Assembly (NCBI GenBank): GCA_027422505.1 | Contig: JAPQWV010000017.1 | Span: 12,215,501-12,279,500, forward strand | DNA: 64,000 bases | Source: Craterostigma plantagineum | Lineage: Eukaryota > Streptophyta > Magnoliopsida > Lamiales > Linderniaceae | Direction of reading: 5' to 3' | Shown: positions 22,506-33,476 of the stretch, in pieces | Position numbering within the stretch: position 1 is the first letter of the stretch | Layout: each line of letters begins with the position of its first letter | Program-made: the position numbers and the translations under genes | Notes under the pieces: model-generated | The model's database searches: none | Told to the model about the DNA's origin: nothing | What the model saw: only the letters and a program-made list of their open reading frames with translations

Positions 22506-23363
22506 TAATAGGGATAGGCTAGAAATAACACGCTTGTGTTGTTTTGTAGTTTATTTTCCTAGGGTCAATTTACTACCTACGTGCGTGTTGGTTTTTGAAA
22601 TGATATGCATGTTTTATGTGCTCTTACGTAAGATGGTTTATTCTCCCGTTTGATAAATACTAAGTGGGTAAAGGAATTGGATTCTTGTCTTCTATCATGC
22701 TTGAGATGTCTAGCACTGGGAGTTGGCAATTTGTTCCGAGTAAGTTGGCGTCGTATATCCCGCCCCAGTGTTAGCGTCTCGGGTGCGTCTTGGACGCTGC
22801 TCGTCATACCAGTCCGCCGCCCACGAAGCGTATGGCTGCAAGGGGCGGTACATTCTGTGCGATTTGAGCATAAGTTGATAGGTCACATCTAGGCAGTTAA
22901 ACCCAATAAGCAGGGTTTTGCCATGACGAACATATACTTATTTTCTGTAGCTTTACGTTTCCTTCTATTAACTGCGATGACGAACATAATTACTTAAGCA
23001 GGGTTTCAATGACTAAGACTACTTAAGCATAGGTCAATGACTACTTAAGCATAGGTCAATGACTAAGACTAAGATAGTTGAAACTCTTGTTGGATAAGTT
23101 CGCATTCGACGTGACTTCGATAAGATTAGATGAGCCAAATATTGCGTTAAAGGTTGAGGCGAGTCTAGTCGAGTCGGGGACATCAACTCCACGATGAAAC
23201 TTTCAACGAGGTTTCCAATACTCTTCTCGGGAGGATAGTGTTTCGAGAAAAATAGTGGAAGTCAAGCGAAACGAAAAGTTCTTGTTTGCGCTTGAAGAAT
23301 GATAAGATAAACTTAATTAGATCTTTATTTTCTGTAGCTTTACGTTTCTTTCTATTAACTGCG
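22506..23363 (+). mobile_element. Leader region of element C with internal duplications
   Basis: Noncoding stretch between the recognised LTR and gag. A roughly 60-bp segment at about 22940-22999 (TTATTTTCTGTAGCTTTACG onward) is repeated at 23322-23382, where it runs into the gag start. Smaller repeats TACTTAAGCATAGGTCAATGA occur at 23020-23065. The primer site is not recognisable. The small ORF at 22650-22892 has no supporting features. Confidence 0.6.
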
Positions 23364-24120
23364 ATGACGAACATAATTACTATGCTGCGTGAGAGAAACT
23401 GTTTGGTGGGACCAAACTACGCGGACTGGCTCCGTAACCTGAGGATAGTCCTAGGTATGGAGTCGCTGACTTATGTCCTCGATTCCCCTGTACCGCAAGT
23501 CCCAGGGACTGATGCGAGTGACGAAGACCGGGCTGCGTATGCCAAATGGCAGATAGACGAGCCAAAGGTCAAGAGCTATATATTTCTTTCCATGAGCAAT
23601 GAGTTGCAGCGCACTCACTCGAAAATGAAAGTGGGCGCCATTTTTCTTCATTTGAAGGAGCTTTTTGGCGAACATTCCAGGAGTGCTCGCTGTTCCCTGA
23701 TGGAGCAACTATTTCATTGCAATATGGCTGAAGGTAGTGACGTCGGAGCGCATGTGCTCAAGATGATCTATTGGATCGAAAGACTCGGGGCACTGGACTT
23801 TATCATGGATAACGAACTCCAGAACGATCTTATACTTCAGTCGCTCCAACCTCTTCAATTCGTTCATCGTGAACTTTAATTTAAACAAGCCCGAGATGAC
23901 ATTGACTGGGTTAATGAACCAGTTGTCGGCAGCGCAGACTCAGATGAAGAAGGTAAAATTGTTCTTGTCGCGAATGCTAAGACTCGAGGGTCGAGTACAA
24001 AGAAAAAGTCGGACAAGCCCACTAAGCCCAAAGGACGAATTTCAAAGGCGCCAAGCCGACGGACAAGTGCCTTCACTGCAATGAGCTGGAACATTGGAAG
24101 CGCGATTGCCCGAAGCTAGC
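23364..24120 (+). pseudogene. gag: Copia Gag of element C (TNT1-94-like), frameshifted
   Basis: ATG at 23364 opens MTNIITMLRERNCLVGPNYA, the start of a plant copia Gag (DUF4219/UBN2 type). Capsid-like sequence continues to about 23870 (WQIDEPKVKSYIFLSMS, GEHSRSARCSLMEQLF). At least two frameshifts follow near 23870 and 23945. A CCHC zinc knuckle, CLHCNELEHWKRDC, is readable at about 24073-24114 in yet another frame. The first five codons are also present in the upstream duplicate at 22979. Confidence 0.85.
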
Positions 24121-24145
24121 CGCCTCAGGTAAAGAACTTTACGTT

Positions 24146-25540
24146 TTGGAAACAAATTGTTCTATGACAGTATATTCCGCTTCGTGGATGTTAGACTCGG
24201 GAGCTAGTGCTCACATCTGTGTTTCGAACCAGGGTCTGGAACGAAGTAGGAAGCTGGCGGATCGAGAGATCATGATCAACTTAGGAAGCGGACATAGTAT
24301 ACCGGCGACCCACATTGGATCAAGAACTCTCATTTTATCTACTAGACATAGTTTACTGCTTTCCGATTGTTTGGTTTTGCCCAAGGGGCTTAAGAATATT
24401 GTTTCTATTCCCGTTTTGAGCGGAAACGATTATGAGTTCCGTTTTAGTCAAAATATATGCAATATTTATTTTGGAAATAATTGCGTCGGAAGTGCAAGTT
24501 TACTGAATGGGTTGTATTACCTAAATATCGAAGATAAAATAAAAACTGTGAATACAGTCACCAACAAACGAAAATTGGAGTCGAACTCAAGACTGCTGTG
24601 GCATCTTTGACTCGGTCACGTTGGACAGAAGATTCTTGAGTTGGAGAAAACCGGCGTTATAAAGCCGCTTGGTCTGATCCCTATCCAACTTGTGAATCTT
24701 GTATCCTTGGAAAGATGACCAAAAGTCTCCCTTCACAGGGACTTTCACGAGAGTCGCATAACTTCTACGTTTGATCCACACGGATATTTGTGGACCGTTC
24801 GGGGTAGCGGCTCGCGGTAACTTCTATTATTTTGTTATCTTCACTGATTCGCTTTGGCAAGGTGTATCTCATGAAGAATAAGTCTGATACTTTTGAATGG
24901 TTCAAAGAGTACAAGGCTTTGGTGGAAAATCAGACTGGAAAGAGCATTAAAGCCGTTCGATCAGATCGAGACGGCGAGTACATGAGTCTCGAGTTTGACG
25001 AGTTCGTGAAAGAAAACGGGAGAATTTCAGAGATGACACCGCCTGGAACACCGCAGTTGAACGGTGTGTCCGAATGCAGAAATCGAACTCTGTTGGATAA
25101 GGTTCGAACAATGCTAAGCTATACAGACCTGCCCATATCGTTGTGGGGTCATGCCCTGTTGACAGCGGCATACATTCTGAATAGATGTCCTACAAAGTCT
25201 GTCAATCGTATTCCGTATCAGATATGGACAGGACGAAAACCGAGCTTGAATCGCATTAGAATTTGGGGTTGCCCAGCGATTGTGAAAAAGCTCAAGACAG
25301 ATAAACTGGAACCGAAGGCTGTGAAAGGACGTTTTGTCGGGTATCCTGAGGATTCCATGGGATACCAGTTTTACTTCGACGATTATCAGAGAATCGTTGT
25401 AGCCTTTCAGGCTCACTTTCTCGAAGAAGATTTCGTTCGAGAAGGTGGAGCGGGTCGCGAAGTAACTCTTGGAGAGTATTCAGAAGCGCTTTCACAAACT
25501 CCAGTGTCGGATGACACCGTATAGCAGTCCGAGACGCAAC
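24146..25540 (+). pseudogene. pol: Copia protease and integrase of element C, broken
   Basis: 24146-24610 contains the protease signature WMLDSGASAHICVS. An in-frame stop after LLWHL (24608-24610) and frame changes interrupt the zinc-binding start of integrase. 24832-25524 holds most of the integrase core: FTDS with the first Asp just upstream, RSDRDGEY with the second Asp, GVSECRNRTLLDKVRTM with the catalytic Glu, then the GCPAIVKK...FVGYPEDSMGY region. Order PR-IN before RT identifies Ty1/copia. Confidence 0.9.
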
Positions 25541-25545
25541 CTGAC

Positions 25546-25809
25546 TTGTGCAGGTCGGGTAGAGTATCTCGCCAGCCTGAGAGATACGAGATGGTCCACA
25601 TCGAGCACGAGGTTGCTGCGATGGAAGGGCCCGTCGGAGACGATCCCACTACCTATGACCAGGCATTCAGGGATGAAGATTCGGAGAAATGGCTTATAGC
25701 TATGCAAGCCGAAATGCATTCTATGCACGAAACCAAGTCTGGACTCTAGTAGACCTCCCAGATGGTTTTAGACCCATTGGGTGTAAATGGATCTACAAGA
25801 GAAAGATAG
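25546..25809 (+). pseudogene. pol: Start of reverse transcriptase of element C, split by element S
   Basis: RSGRVSRQPERYEMV and the WLIAMQAEMHSM segment lead into PDGFRPIGCKWIYKRK, the conserved start of copia RT, after a frameshift near 25740. The frame is cut at 25809 by insertion of element S and continues at 49302. GATAG at 25805-25809 is the left target duplication of S. Confidence 0.9.
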
Positions 25810-26105
25810 TGTTAGGATATTTAATAGATTGTGTCAATAGTTTAAGTCTTAGGATTTATTTTGTAATTATCCTTTAGCTTAGGCTTAGGACTATAATGTA
25901 ATTATCTTATATTTAGTGATTGGGCCTTAATATACCTAGGGTTAATGTGGTATATAAGGTTTTACCAACTCACTTTTGAAAGTAATCAAAGATAAAAGGC
26001 TTATCCAAATTTCTCACACAATACACACACTCAAAGGTGAGAATACTCCCTTTTCATTCCATTAAAGCCTCTTTGATTCCTTGTTTGGTGCAATCGGGAC
26101 CAACA
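25810..26105 (+). mobile_element. 5' LTR of element S
   Basis: Starts TGTTAGGATATTTAATAG and ends CGGGACCAACA. A TATA box (TATATAAGG) is at 25951-25959, giving a short R/U5. The 3' copy is at 49006-49301, with CAAATTTCTC here against CAAATTTTTC there the only difference seen. Confidence 0.92.
25951..25959 (+). promoter_or_regulatory. TATA box of element S LTR
   Basis: TATATAAGG, preceded by TTAATGTGG. Duplicate in the 3' LTR at 49147-49155. Confidence 0.65.
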
Positions 26106-26107
26106 AG

Positions 26108-26119
26108 TGGTATCAGAGC
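26108..26119 (+). other. Primer-binding site of element S (tRNA-Met)
   Basis: TGGTATCAGAGC two bases after the LTR end CCAACA. Confidence 0.9.
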
Positions 26120-27385
26120 AAACGTGGATCGATCTGCATTGATTTGAGTCCAGTTTCGTTCGATTCCAAGAAAGATCAAAGGTGTTTTTGAATAAAAAAT
26201 CACTTTCGGGCATTTTGAGCTCGTTTTGGGGTGTTTATGCTTTGTTTTTGTGCTTAAAACCTTCCCCCAGATCGATTCTATGCCTAAGATGTTTTTAAAA
26301 AAAAACTTTTGGATCAGTTTTAACGAGTTTTGAGCAAGATTGAAGCAAAAACTTTTCAGAAAAGGACATCTCGGCCATTCTCTGTTTTCGGTCGATTTGA
26401 CCTATTTCTTGTTGTTTTTAGCTCACAAATCGGTCGATTATGTGTTTAGGAAAGAATTTCTGAAGTTTAGGATCAAGTTCGAGCGATTTTGGTTGAGATT
26501 TGAGCAAGAACGGGACGATTTTCTGGGAAAACGCGTGAAAGCAATGGAACAGTACTAACGTGTTCTTGACCGCGAAATTTTGTGCTTGATCGTTCAAGTC
26601 CGCGAATTTTCCATGTCCGCGAAAGTCGATCCCGAGAATTTTTAAACCGCGAAACTTTTACTTATACTACATTTTTTCGCAACTGCCTACTTTCAAGATC
26701 CGAGAATTTTAAGCCGCGAAACTTTCACTTATACAGCATTTTTTTCGCAACTGTTTACTTTCAAAATCCGAGAAACTTTCACCTGCGAAATTGGCTTACT
26801 TTTCATAATCCGAGAAATTCCATATCCAAGAAAGCTTATTCCAAGAATTTTTTTTTGGCCGCGAAAATTTTCTCAACGTGCGAAACTTTTTTAACTTGCG
26901 AAATTTTCTTCCAAAGATTTAAAATTCTCAACTTGCGAAAGTTTTACAACTTGCGAAATTTCTCTTGCGAAGCTTAAAAAAATCTCAACTTGCGAAATCT
27001 CTATAACTTGCGAAATTCTTCAACTTGCGAATTTTTCTAACGTGTTAAATTCTTCTAGGGTTAAAATTTTCTCGGGTTAAATCTTCCTCAAACTTATTTA
27101 AGATTTGATCCTTACACTTTAGTCCTATCACCCTAGACCACTTTTGACATTAAATATTTTTCTCGCCTCAAATCTCGCTCTTAAATTTCTAGAACTTCTC
27201 CTAATTTCAAGATATATTTTCCCTTCATTATCGACCATCACACACGCTCACTTAGTTCTAAGAAATTCTTTAAACAGTTTTCTTCTCAAAACTCTACACG
27301 TTAAACTCGTATTTCTCATCTCGTTCGTTACTAACTTTCTAATCTCTACAAGATCAAAACCACGGACGATTCGACTACACCAACC
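26120..27385 (+). mobile_element. Leader of element S with GCGAAA motif array
   Basis: About 1.27 kb of noncoding leader. From about 26567 to 27030 it is dominated by CGCGAAA and CTTGCGAAATTT motifs, often as CCGCGAAACTTTCACTTATA repeats. The same motif family forms a longer array after pol (34165-35305). No gene is seen; the ORF at 26582-26977 reads through the array. Confidence 0.7.
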
Positions 27386-28590
27386 ATGTCTACCACGAAT
27401 GACATCTCAACAGTGGGCTCCGACACCAGGCCTCCGATGCTGCGACAAGGCGACTACAGCATATGGACAAACCGATTCCTCACGTTCATCAGGAACAAAG
27501 GCGCACCACTCTCTCAATACCTTCTGGACTCCATCTTCAACGGCCCAGCACAGTTCTGGACAATCATCCCTGCACAGCCAAACGCAAACCCTCCCATGGA
27601 TGAACGCCGCACACCAAGAGGTCCCATCAATGAGGATGAAGAGGCTCGCGTACAGGCCGATGAGACTGCCAAAGGATATCTCTTCCAGGCTATGGGAAAT
27701 GAGGTCTACGCTCACATTGAGTGCTGCACAACTGCTAAGGAAATATGGGATGAGCTCGTGGAAATCATGGCAGGCACAATTGAGAGTGCTCAAGGAAGGA
27801 AATCAGCATGTCTCTCGCAGTATGAACACTTCCAGGCCTATGAAGGAGACGAGCTGCGTGACACATATCTCCGATACTTGAAGGTCATCAATGAACTCAA
27901 GAAAGCCAGGATCTCGAGGGACAAATTCGACATCAACAACCGCTTCCTTAGTAGCGTCAAACCACATTGGGGAAATGCAACTGTTATGATGATTCAGAGT
28001 AAGGACCTCTCTAACACCTCCATTCTACGACAGCCTATCTGCCTATGCTCCATACGTGCAACCTCAGTCTAACAACACTCGAGTCGATCCGCTGGCTCTC
28101 CTCTCAAACAAGACTACCGAACGATCTTCCATCTCTAAGGCCAAACAGAACAAAGGGAAGCTACCAGCTGTTATATCTGATGCCTCTTCAGGATCCGAAG
28201 CTGATACAGAACCGGATGAAGATGTTCGTGATCTACGCAAACAACTGGCAATGCTCACAAAGATGGTCACAAAGAAGATCGGGAAAAAATCTTCATCCTC
28301 CTCCAATCGCCTAAGGACCTTTAGCGGCACCAAAAAGACCACTCCCACAGAAGAATCAAAGCCGATAAAGAAAGAGGAGGACTCAGCACCTCAAAAGTCT
28401 GTGAAGTGCTTTCGATGTGGAAAGACAGGCCACTTTGCCAAGGAATGCCACGCCCCACGCGTGAAGGACTCAGGCTACTACGACCGTAAGGCCAGAATGA
28501 CCCGCAAAATGGAAAGTGGCAAAGTTCTGCTTACTGAAGAAGCTGAATGGGTGAACGACACTTCAGAAAGACGAGGAGCCTCAGGATGAA
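27386..28590 (+). pseudogene. gag: Sirevirus-like Gag of element S, frameshifted
   Basis: ATG at 27386 opens about 210 codons of capsid sequence (MLRQGDYSIWTNRFLTFIRN, AKEIWDELVEIM, ELRDTYLRYLKVINELKKA). A frameshift near 28020 leads to 28056-28589, which is Ser/Lys-rich and holds one CCHC knuckle, CFRCGKTGHFAKEC, at about 28410-28451. Gag builds the virus-like particle and the knuckle binds RNA. Another frameshift near 28560 leads into the linker. Confidence 0.88.
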
Positions 28591-30320
28591 GATTGCTGCA
28601 TGGCAAGGCTGGTCGAACATGACGAGGACGAGGGGATGGGTCACACCGGTGAAAACACAGCTAAGACTCCTACCAACGCTGAGTCTGAGGTACGAATCTC
28701 GCAACTCGATGATGTGTTTAGTCACCGACCCACCATTAAGAACTCCACCGTAGACGCTAAGGTTTATGATGAACTTAGGCTAAAATTTGAAAACAACTAT
28801 GCATTACTTAGTTTAAAAATAGAAGAGCTTGCTTGTGCAAACGAACGTCTAATGGCCTCCGAAGCATTAGCCAAACGTCTGCAAAGCAAGAATAAGCAAA
28901 ATGAGAATAAGGTGAAGAAAACCACACTGGCCATCAGTTCATGCGAAGCATCTCGTCTCCTAACTGCATCCCAATATGAACTACTTACCAAGGAAAGAGT
29001 TAGGCTGTACCGAAATGTGAAAGAACTTGAAGAGCAACTTCACCTTAGAAACGAAAACTCACGCATCTTGTGCCTATTGAACCAACCAGTGGAAACAGAA
29101 TTCTACAACGCCCGGGGGGGATTGGACTGTCTAGCAATTGCAATCCAACACCGCTGACAGTTAAAAGATATAACATGTGCAACACTACGTTCCTGCAAAC
29201 AAGAAATGGTGCTCCCACGCAGCTTAAGCCATTTGTGAGATCATCCTCCGCTGTCATCTCAGAAGAAACAAGAGAACAGAACATTCATTGGGCAGAAATC
29301 GCGTATGACTTCACAGAATTGAATAATAGAGATAAGACTAAGATATCCTCACCCTCGGAGGATGTCGAAACCTTACTCCCAAACAAAGAACAGGAAGTTG
29401 CGTTCCAAGATGTGCTCTCTCGCACCTACATCCCAAAGAAACTACTACTCATAGCAAAACTAGAACGACAACTTGAAGTAGAAAGGAAGGCCTTTGCAAA
29501 TGAGCGAGATGAACTACTTAGCAAAATCTACACACTAGAAAAATTTCCCAATACGAACTATCCCTCTACATCGAGTCAAGTACCCGATTCTCAAACATGT
29601 AAATGTAAGAGGACGGCGAAAATGACTCATGAAGCTGACATATGTTCTAACACTAACTCTAGTATTCTTATGGATACAGGGAATGTGAGTTCGACGTCTC
29701 TGGAAGGCAGTTCGCATCAAATAAAGGAGAACCCACTCTTCGATGACAAGAAGAAAAAACCATCCTATATTCGTCCTTCCTCTCTATGTACTGAATCCCA
29801 CTGTCCAAAGTTCATAGACAATTATGTTGTCAAAACTTATCTTTCTTTTACCAAACTTATGTCTATGTGCTGCTGCAATGATTTTGTTCTCCCACGATTT
29901 CATGAATATGAAACACATGAACACGCAACCCTCAGACCTCGCAAGCGAACCTTCTCTACGACGTCACTGAATTCTCCCGTCTCGCCTAAACCCAAGGTCA
30001 AGCGAAAACACCTCCCGTCGTCAAACGCAAACTCACCTACTACTCGAAAGCCAAAGGCGACCAAAACCGAAGCACGAAAACAACAACCACATTACTCACG
30101 CCAATTCATGTATAAGGCGCCATACATGCAAGCACAAGTTAGGAAAATTTGGGTTAGAAAAACCATAATCCCGCCTCATCAAACAAACGATAAAGGGAAA
30201 GCTAAATTAGAATCAACACAATCTGATTTAGTAACCACATTTTCCATTAAGCGCATAAAAACTTTGCATATATCACAAGAATGTCCCGTCCGAAAACGGG
30301 GACCCAACGTTTGTTGATGA
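28591..30320 (+). pseudogene. Long Gag-to-protease linker of element S
   Basis: Sequence of about 570 codons between the zinc knuckle and protease. 28600-29157 is rich in Leu, Glu and Lys with heptad-like spacing (LRLKFENNYALLSLKIEELA), suggesting a coiled coil. A frame change near 29113-29119 falls on a run of seven G. 29116-30317 continues with a second coiled-coil patch and a basic Ser/Pro/Lys-rich tail. It ends at two tandem in-frame stops, TGATGA (30315-30320), and protease continues in the same frame immediately after. Long linkers here are usual in Sireviruses; the function is unknown. Confidence 0.7.
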
Positions 30321-30610
30321 TTGCAGGTCTGTCATGTGTGGTATCTAGACTCGGGTTGCTCCATACACATGACGGGGAACAAGGAGCTGTTGAGCAACTT
30401 CTCCGAGCGCTATCTCGGAAGGGTCTCCTTTGGAAACAGTCAAATGGCGCCAATTCTCGAAATTGGTGATCTCGTCCATGACAAACTGACGATCAAGGGC
30501 ATCTCTTACGTTGAGGGTTTGAGCTACAATCTCTTCAGCATTGGTCGTTTCTGCGACAAGGATACAAGGTTCTCTTCGAATCTGACATCTGCAGCATTAT
30601 AGATGCCTCG
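30321..30610 (+). pseudogene. pol: Aspartic protease of element S
   Basis: The frame opens directly after TGATGA and contains VWYLDSGCSIHMTGNKELL, the copia retropepsin signature with catalytic Asp in DSG, then GNSQMAPILEIGDL and [14 protein letters not shown] frameshift near 30560-30600 separates it from integrase. The cleavage role is known for the family. Confidence 0.88.
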
Positions 30611-33250
30611 GGACAACCTCTTCTCTCTGGAACACACACGTCTCACCTTTACATACTCAATCTTAAGACCTCTCGACCAATATGCCTTCTCTCTCGAGCC
30701 GCTCCCAAGTTGAACGATATATGGCACCGACGTCTTTCTCATCTCAATTTCAAGACCATCAACAAACTACGTCAGAATAAACTCGTCAACGGTCTACCCC
30801 AACTGACATATCATAAGGAACACCTCTGCTCTGCCTGTGAATTGGGGAAGATGAAGCGATCGTCTCACATTTCCAAGGAAACACCGTCATCTAAGCTCAT
30901 CCTCGAGCTCTTACACATGGATCTGTGTGGCCCAATGCCTACGGCCACACTCGGAGGAAGACGGTACATTCTTGTAATTGTCGACGATTTTTCACGCTAC
31001 ACGTGGACGAATCTCATACGTACAAAGGATGAAGTTCCTGATATAATCATCGAGTTTGTTGTTACGTCCCAAACTCTTCATCAACAAAAGGTTCAGATTA
31101 TCAGAACAGACAACGGAACTGAGTTTAAGAACAAGAAGCTCAGTGATTTCTATGCCACTCAGGGCATCACCCAACAGTTCTCAGCTGTGAAGACACCGGA
31201 ACAGAATGGTGTCGTTGAGCGTAAGAATAGAACACTAGTTGAAGCAGCTAGGACTCTCCTCATTCAATCCAGACTTCCTCATTCTCTTTGGGGCGAAGCT
31301 ATTCAAACGGCTTGTTACACACAAAACCGGGCTTCAATCCACAAGAGATTCAACCGCACCCCATACGAGATGCTGAATAACCGTCGTATCCCCGATATAT
31401 CTTATCTGAGGGTCTTCGGTTGCCGATGTTTTGTGGCCAATGATCGCCAACATCTTGGGAAGCTTGATCCAAAAGCAATTGAAGGCATCTTTGTTGGATA
31501 TTCGCTGAACTCAAAGGCATACAGAGTCTATCGTAGAGAGAAACGATCAGTAATAGAGAGCACAAATGTCACCTTTGACGAAAGCGAAGGCGACCTCATG
31601 GCTTCTGCTCATATCAGACCAGAACCAGGTCTTCTACAGTCGTTGACAAAAGGTCAACCTTCAACGGCGGAAACTTCCTCATCTGAGGGCAATTCTGGTG
31701 AACTGGATCTCGACCTGCTCTTCGAATACTTCTATCCAGTCCCCAAGTCTCCCGTCGCCACCACTCAAACTACCGCTGCACACACCTCACCTACACCACC
31801 AGCTATCGGCGATGATGTGGTTCCATCTAACTTGGATAATCTCAACCTCAACGAAGACGACATTTTACCCAACCCTGGGAACATTGCTGATCCTGATGAT
31901 GAACCTTCTCAATCTACTACGATTGAGATCTCTTCTTCGGACACCGGACCCCAATCTAATGAGTCTCAAATCGATACAAATGCGGCCAGCTCCTCACAAA
32001 CAAATGTACCACTTTGGGCTCGCTCTCACCCTACCGATCAGATTATTGGGGATCCCACATCCGGTGTTTCGACGCGTTCAGCCACGATGAATGAAAGTCT
32101 GTTTGCTTGCTATCTCAGTCAAGTCGAACCATCACGAGTAGCTGAAGCTCTCAACGATCCTGATTGGCTGATTGCAATGCAGGAGGAAATAAATCAGTTT
32201 GAACGTCTACAAGTTTGGGAACTCGTACCACGACCTCACAACAGATCCATTATCGGCACGAAGTGGATCTTCAAGAACAAAAAGGACAAAGACGGTGTTG
32301 TCATCCGCAATAAAGCAAGACTTGTGGCTAAAGGGTACAACCAACAAGAAGGAATCGACTACGATGAAACTTTTGCCCCCGTTGCCAGGATAGCTATAAG
32401 AATTTTTCTTGCCTTTGCTGCTCACAAGAATTTTAAAGTCTACCAAATGGATGTGAAGACTGCATTTCTGAATGGATTTCTCAAAGAAGAAGTGTACGTT
32501 GATCAACCTGAAGGGTTCTTGAGCGAAGAGTTTCCTCATCACGTATATCGACTCTACAAGGCCCTCTACGGACTAAAACAGGCTCCCCGAGCTTGGTATG
32601 ACGTCCTTTCAGACTTCCTTGGACAGTCTGGTTTCAAGAAAGGATCTTTGGATACAACTCTCTTCACAAAGCGGAGTGGGCCGGACATCATGATTGTACA
32701 GATTTATGTCGATGACATCATTTTTGGATCGACTGAACCACAACTGTGTGAAGAGTTCGCAGAATTGATGAAGGAAAAATTCGAAATGAGTATGATGGGC
32801 GAGCTGAACTTCTTTCTTGGTCTTCAAGTAAAGCAACTCCCCGACGGAATCTTCATCAATCAGTCCAAATACATCCATGACATCCTCGAGAAATATGGAA
32901 TGAAGGATGCAAAGACTGCTGCTACACCTATGTCACCCTCTAGTTGCTGTTCACAGCTTTTGTGGATGAGAACCCAACTACGAGATTTTAATATTCATGT
33001 TGATAAAATTCCCATTTATTGTGACTCAAAAAGTGCTATTGCAATGACGAGTAATCCGGTACATCACTCGAGAACGAAACACATAGATATTCGTCACCAC
33101 TTCATCAAAGAACATGTCGAACAAGGGACAATTGAATTGCACTACGTCACAACCGAAGATCAACTGGCCGACATTTTCACAAAACCGTTGGATGTTAAAC
33201 GATTCCAACACCTAGTGACTATGTTGGGCATGTTGAATATTCAGTTGTGA
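30611..33250 (+). pseudogene. pol: Integrase-RT-RNase H of element S with internal deletion
   Basis: The 846-codon frame 30710-33250 is open throughout. Integrase: HRRLSHLNF...CSACELGK zinc-binding start, [14 protein letters not shown] and [11 protein letters not shown] for the DDE triad. [41 protein letters not shown] and catalytic [10 protein letters not shown], through [15 protein letters not shown]. At about 32938 the sequence jumps to CCSQLLWMR, the late RNase H region (YCDSKSAI...HIDIRHHF). The connection and most of RNase H, including early catalytic acidic residues, are missing in frame. So the frame looks intact but cannot supply RNase H. Confidence 0.92.
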
Positions 33251-33340
33251 TCAATCGTCCCTACATGAACTTTGATTAAGTGTACATATTTCCTTTCCAC
33301 TTCACTCCATTGTCTATGTGTCTTCTGAATTATGTCTTTT

Positions 33341-33476
33341 GAGGTGGAGTTTTCGATTAAGGGGGAGCGTCTGATTTTTCTATTATTTTTAAAGTAAAGT
33401 TTTCGATTAAGGGGGAGCTTCTGATTTTTCCATTACTTAAAAAGGAGAGCTTTAGATTAAGGGGAGTTTCTGATTA
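33341..33476 (+). repeat. Three polypurine-tract-like units after S pol
   Basis: Three units of about 50 bp each contain GATTAAGGGGGAG (or GATTAAGGGGAG) followed by TTCTGATTTTTC-like sequence (purine cores at 33359, 33409 and 33459). They resemble the real S polypurine tract AAAGGGGGAGAT at 48994. Multiple purine tracts are a reported Sirevirus trait. Confidence 0.7.

Noticed and set aside
27144..27881. ORF of 245 codons overlapping S gag in another frame
   Set aside because: The overlapping frame from 27386 has clear copia Gag motifs; this one does not.
29112..29120. Programmed frameshift at a run of seven G in S
   Set aside because: The run coincides with a frame change, but S has many other frameshifts at unrelated places, so damage or sequence error is more likely.
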